Part shown: one piece after another, positions 61,393 to 64,000 of the stretch
How the letters are laid out: the number at the start of each line of letters is the position of its first letter
How positions within the stretch are numbered: position 1 is the first letter of the stretch
DNA from: an uncultured Bacteroidales bacterium
GTDB taxonomy: Bacteria; Bacteroidota; Bacteroidia; Bacteroidales; UBA932
Reading direction: 5' to 3'
DNA length: 64,000 nucleotides
Assembly (NCBI GenBank): GCA_945948555.1
Contig: CAMFBM010000002.1
Location: 1 to 64,000 of the forward strand
Position numbers and translations under genes: made by a program
The notes under the pieces: model-generated
Seen by the model: the letters and a program-made list of their open reading frames with translations, nothing else
What the model was told of the DNA's origin: nothing
The model's database searches: none

Positions 61393-63126
61393 ATGGAAAT
61401 GAACAGGAGAATATTTTTTATGACGGCCGTTGCCGTTCTGGCGCTTCTTCCGGAGTCCTTTATGAGGGCCCAGAATCTGGATCCTACGGTGGAGGTGACC
61501 AGGGCGTATGTCGCCGGAAAGGTTGAGGTTGACAAGCCGGCAATCAGGATGGCGGTGCCTGACACCGTGCTCAAGTTCGACATGGATTTTGACTATTCGG
61601 TCAACCTGAGTCCATTCAGGGGCGCGTACAAGTTCACTCCCTATGCAGTGGATGTCAGACCGGAGCCGTCGCAGGATTTCGGGAAGACTTTCTTTCTGAG
61701 GGTAGGGGCGGGTTATCCTCTGCATCCGCTTGCTGACCTTGTTGTCACCCCACGTTTCGGGAAAGCCCCTTTCACCATGAGCATTTACGGGACGAACAGG
61801 TCCTATTTGGGGACCTACCTTGCATCAGGTCTCACTCCTTTCAAGGATGGAGTCCCGAGGGAGAACTACAAAGGCTATTGTTCCCTCACGAGGGCCGGGG
61901 TGAACGGCAGGGTTGACTGGAAGAGGGGATATTTCTCTTTTGATGTCGGATATTTCGGGAATGCGGGAAAGGATACGGTGAGGACAAGGGGATTCGATGC
62001 CTTCACTGCCGATGTCCGTGTCGCTTCGAACCGCAGGGACAGCAGATATTTCTTTTATGACGTAAATATGAAATATCTTCTCGGCAGGGACGGAATCCGG
62101 TCACAGGACGGTGTGCGCAAGCTTGTAGAGAATGATTTTATCCTTAAGGCTTCTCTCGGACCGGTGCTTTCGGATTTTTCTTCCGTGATTGTTGACCTCG
62201 GACTTGACGTCTCCGACTATGCAGGAGCTTTTTCCTCATACTCGGCCAATGTCAGCATCACTCCGAAATATGTCCTGAAGAAGAACCGCTGGAGGCTTGG
62301 GCTCGGAGTTCAGCTCTCGTTCCTCGCGGGAGGGGACTGGGGCAGCGGGCCGGTCAGAATGCACACGGGCAAGGGTCAGTATGTCTATCCTGCCATAGAT
62401 GCCGGATTTATGGCCGTCCGCGACCATCTTGACATCTATTTTGTCTCTGACGGAGGGGAGAACATCAACAGATATTCGGACCAGTTGCGCAGGAATCCGT
62501 ATTATTCGATTCTTTATGGCGGTACACCTCTTCTTGACAACAGCGTAGAGAGGGTCAACGCCGCTTTGGGACTGAGGGGCAACATTGCCTCGAAATTCAC
62601 TTTCGACGTGCGCGGAGGCTATGCCTGCCACAACAACCTCCTTCTGGATTCAGCTGTTCCCGGAGCTGACGGGTCGGCTATGCCGGCCATAGGCTATGCA
62701 GACTGCAACACCTGGTATCTGAAGGCCGACCTCGGATGGCGTTCACAGGATCTCAAGGCTGATATATCCCTTGATTACAGAAACACGGACATTCTCGGGA
62801 ATGCGCGCAACGTTTTTGCTCCCGAGGAGTTCACGGCGGGTGCGGACATCGTTTACAACTGGCGCAGGAGAGTCTATGCGGGAGTCCACTGCACGGCATC
62901 CCTCGGATGTTCCGGCTGGTTTGACAATCCATATTCTCCGGAATCTCCCCTGTTGCTGAATGTGCCGGGTTATGCCGACCTGGGAGTGTCGCTTGAATAC
63001 CGTTTCAACCGTGTCCTGTCATTGTGGATGTACGGAGGGAATCTCCTGAATATGAAAGTGATGAGGACGCCTTTCGTGTGCAGTGGCGGAATCTGGTTCA
63101 ATGCCGGAATCACCCTGTCATTGTAA
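61393..63126 (+). CDS. Outer-membrane beta-barrel protein (TonB-receptor-like, no plug)
   Basis: A 577-residue exported protein with a signal peptide (about 1-28, ending FMRAQ). The body alternates polar and aromatic residues in amphipathic strands (e.g. YFSFDVGYFGNAG, KFTFDVRGGYACHNN, DVSLEYRFNRVLSLWMYGGNLLN), and ends in a terminal hydrophobic strand (ITLSL). No TonB plug or N-terminal regulatory domain is visible, and it is shorter than SusC-type receptors. It probably forms a complex with, or depends on, the preceding TPR protein. An alternative ATG lies at 61399. Confidence 0.75.
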   Translation: MEMNRRIFFMTAVAVLALLPESFMRAQNLDPTVEVTRAYVAGKVEVDKPAIRMAVPDTVLKFDMDFDYSVNLSPFRGAYKFTPYAVDVRPEPSQDFGKTFFLRVGAGYPLHPLADLVVTPRFGKAPFTMSIYGTNRSYLGTYLASGLTPFKDGVPRENYKGYCSLTRAGVNGRVDWKRGYFSFDVGYFGNAGKDTVRTRGFDAFTADVRVASNRRDSRYFFYDVNMKYLLGRDGIRSQDGVRKLVENDFILKASLGPVLSDFSSVIVDLGLDVSDYAGAFSSYSANVSITPKYVLKKNRWRLGLGVQLSFLAGGDWGSGPVRMHTGKGQYVYPAIDAGFMAVRDHLDIYFVSDGGENINRYSDQLRRNPYYSILYGGTPLLDNSVERVNAALGLRGNIASKFTFDVRGGYACHNNLLLDSAVPGADGSAMPAIGYADCNTWYLKADLGWRSQDLKADISLDYRNTDILGNARNVFAPEEFTAGADIVYNWRRRVYAGVHCTASLGCSGWFDNPYSPESPLLLNVPGYADLGVSLEYRFNRVLSLWMYGGNLLNMKVMRTPFVCSGGIWFNAGITLSL

Positions 63127-63153
63127 TTGCCGGAAAATCCTGCAGGTGTCATC

Positions 63154-63176
63154 TTTTCTGCTGTGGAGGCAGAAAA
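63154..63176 (+). terminator. Hairpin between the beta-barrel gene and gyrB
   Basis: A perfect 8-bp stem TTTTCTGC/GCAGAAAA with a 7-nt loop, followed by ATTTTC. It probably ends the upstream operon. Confidence 0.6.
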
Positions 63177-63201
63177 ATTTTCAATAACCGCGAAAAATTG
63201 C

Positions 63202-63209
63202 TAAATTTG
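63202..63209 (+). promoter_or_regulatory. -7 box for gyrB
   Basis: TAAATTTG 51 bp before the ATG at 63260. The -33 region is weak. Confidence 0.5.
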
Positions 63210-63259
63210 TCCGTTTGTAATTTTAATGAATCCGGGTTTCGTGTGATGCGTCCCGGGCT

Positions 63260-64000
63260 ATGAAAAGTTTTACGGAATATATGGACGGGAACGAAGTGAT
63301 AAATTCTGCTGCGGAGCAGTACTCCGCGAACAGTATCCAGGTTCTGGAAGGTCTTGAGGCCGTTAGGAAAAGGCCTTCAATGTATATCGGAGACATAGGG
63401 GAGAGGGGATTGCACCATCTTGTTTACGAGGTGGTGGACAACAGTATCGATGAGGCTCTTGCCGGATATTGTACCCACATCGAAGTGACAATCAACGAGG
63501 ACAATTCAATAACCGTAAAGGACAACGGTCGAGGCATTCCTACTGGAATGCACGAGAAGGAGCACCGTTCCGCCCTTGAGGTCGTGCTGACCGTCCTTCA
63601 CGCGGGAGGAAAGTTCAGCAAGGACAGCTACAAGGTGTCCGGAGGTCTTCACGGAGTGGGTGTTTCCTGTGTGAACGCCCTTTCTGACTACCTCAGGGCT
63701 GAAATCCATCGTGAGGGCAAGGTGTTCGTACAGGAGTATTCCAAAGGCAAGCCTCTTGCTCCGGTAAAAGTCATTGGCGAGGCATCCGACACGGGAACAA
63801 TCGTGACTTTCCATCCGGATGCCGAGATTTTCACGGTAACCACCGTCTACAACTACAATACCCTCGCCGCCCGTCTTCGTGAACTGGCTTATCTGAACAA
63901 GGGCATCTCATTGTCCCTTACTGACTTGAGAGAGAAGGTTAAGGACGTGGACGAGAACGGAAACGAGACTGAGGACTACAGGAGGGATGTCTTCTACTCC
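63260..64000 (+). CDS. gyrB: DNA gyrase subunit B, N-terminal part (cut by window end)
   Basis: The first 247 codons of gyrase B run open to the window edge. They contain the ATPase domain of the GHKL fold: [29 protein letters not shown] (catalytic Glu and Asn region), [15 protein letters not shown] and the ATP-lid [19 protein letters not shown]. The enzyme introduces negative supercoils. The ATG at 63260 ([12 protein letters not shown]) is used; a second ATG at 63281 is possible. GyrB rather than ParE is likely because the sequence fits GyrB-type spacing, but the discriminating C-terminal part is outside the window. Confidence 0.93.
   Translation, partial: MKSFTEYMDGNEVINSAAEQYSANSIQVLEGLEAVRKRPSMYIGDIGERGLHHLVYEVVDNSIDEALAGYCTHIEVTINEDNSITVKDNGRGIPTGMHEKEHRSALEVVLTVLHAGGKFSKDSYKVSGGLHGVGVSCVNALSDYLRAEIHREGKVFVQEYSKGKPLAPVKVIGEASDTGTIVTFHPDAEIFTVTTVYNYNTLAARLRELAYLNKGISLSLTDLREKVKDVDENGNETEDYRRDVFYS

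Noticed and set aside
1..64000. tRNA, rRNA, CRISPR arrays and intact insertion sequences
   Set aside because: I looked for cloverleaf-like arms in the gaps, regularly spaced repeats, and paired terminal repeats around transposases, and found none.

Overview
The window is chromosomal DNA of a member of the Bacteroidota, most likely the order Bacteroidales. The evidence is a SusC/SusD pair, a hybrid two-component regulator, many lipoproteins with an N-terminal Cys signal, Bacteroidota promoters (TTG/TTTG, 19 nt, then TAnnTTTG) and few Shine-Dalgarno sites. Base composition is near 50% G+C. Genus cannot be fixed from the sequence; a gut or rumen glycan degrader fits.

Positions 1-34635 hold a large polysaccharide utilisation locus (PUL), all on the + strand and nearly gapless. 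Order: a one-protein sensor/regulator (HTCS); a DUF4832 lipoprotein; SusC; SusD; a SusE-like lipoprotein; a second DUF4832 lipoprotein; a lipoprotein with a coiled coil, collagen-like repeats, BACON domain and SusE/F-like tail; a DUF4886 (SGNH-like) lipoprotein; a GH3-GH2 fusion; a 49-codon small ORF; a fimbrillin-like/beta-helix lipoprotein; a fusion of a FAD-dependent oxidoreductase with a GH36-like glycosidase; an SGNH hydrolase with a binding domain; a GH2 beta-galactosidase; and a GH3 beta-glucosidase. In the inferred working model, surface lipoproteins bind and trim a branched, perhaps acylated glycan, SusCD imports it, periplasmic enzymes remove side chains, and the HTCS senses a product. 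A 16-bp-arm palindrome between the regulator gene and the first PUL gene is the best operator candidate. No classical endo-glycanase or polysaccharide lyase is visible, which makes the two DUF4832 proteins and the oxidoreductase-glycosidase fusion the most interesting proteins here.

Positions 34700-49215 are housekeeping: a ThiF-type tRNA dehydratase (tcdA), a GNAT-like protein, release factor 1 (prfA), a KefB-type antiporter that overlaps a convergent nucleoside phosphorylase, a DUF4293 membrane protein, a membrane-anchored LytTR regulator divergent from a fatty-acid operon (fabH-fabK-fabF-fabZ), and a fused FeoA-FeoB iron transporter.

Positions 49216-50028 form the only long gene-free gap. 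It contains a decayed transposase fragment, short duplicated segments including a copy of the end of feoB, and several strong inverted repeats, one with pseudoknot topology. It reads as a mobile-element scar.

Positions 50029-64000 carry a MerR/GyrI-like regulator and a glycosyltransferase (both -), a CrtI-like FAD oxidoreductase (+), pnp and rpsO (-, with promoter and terminators), an orphan serine-type sulfatase (+), then a large TPR protein, an outer-membrane beta-barrel protein and the 5' part of gyrB (+, cut by the window end). I see no tRNA, rRNA, CRISPR array or intact insertion sequence.
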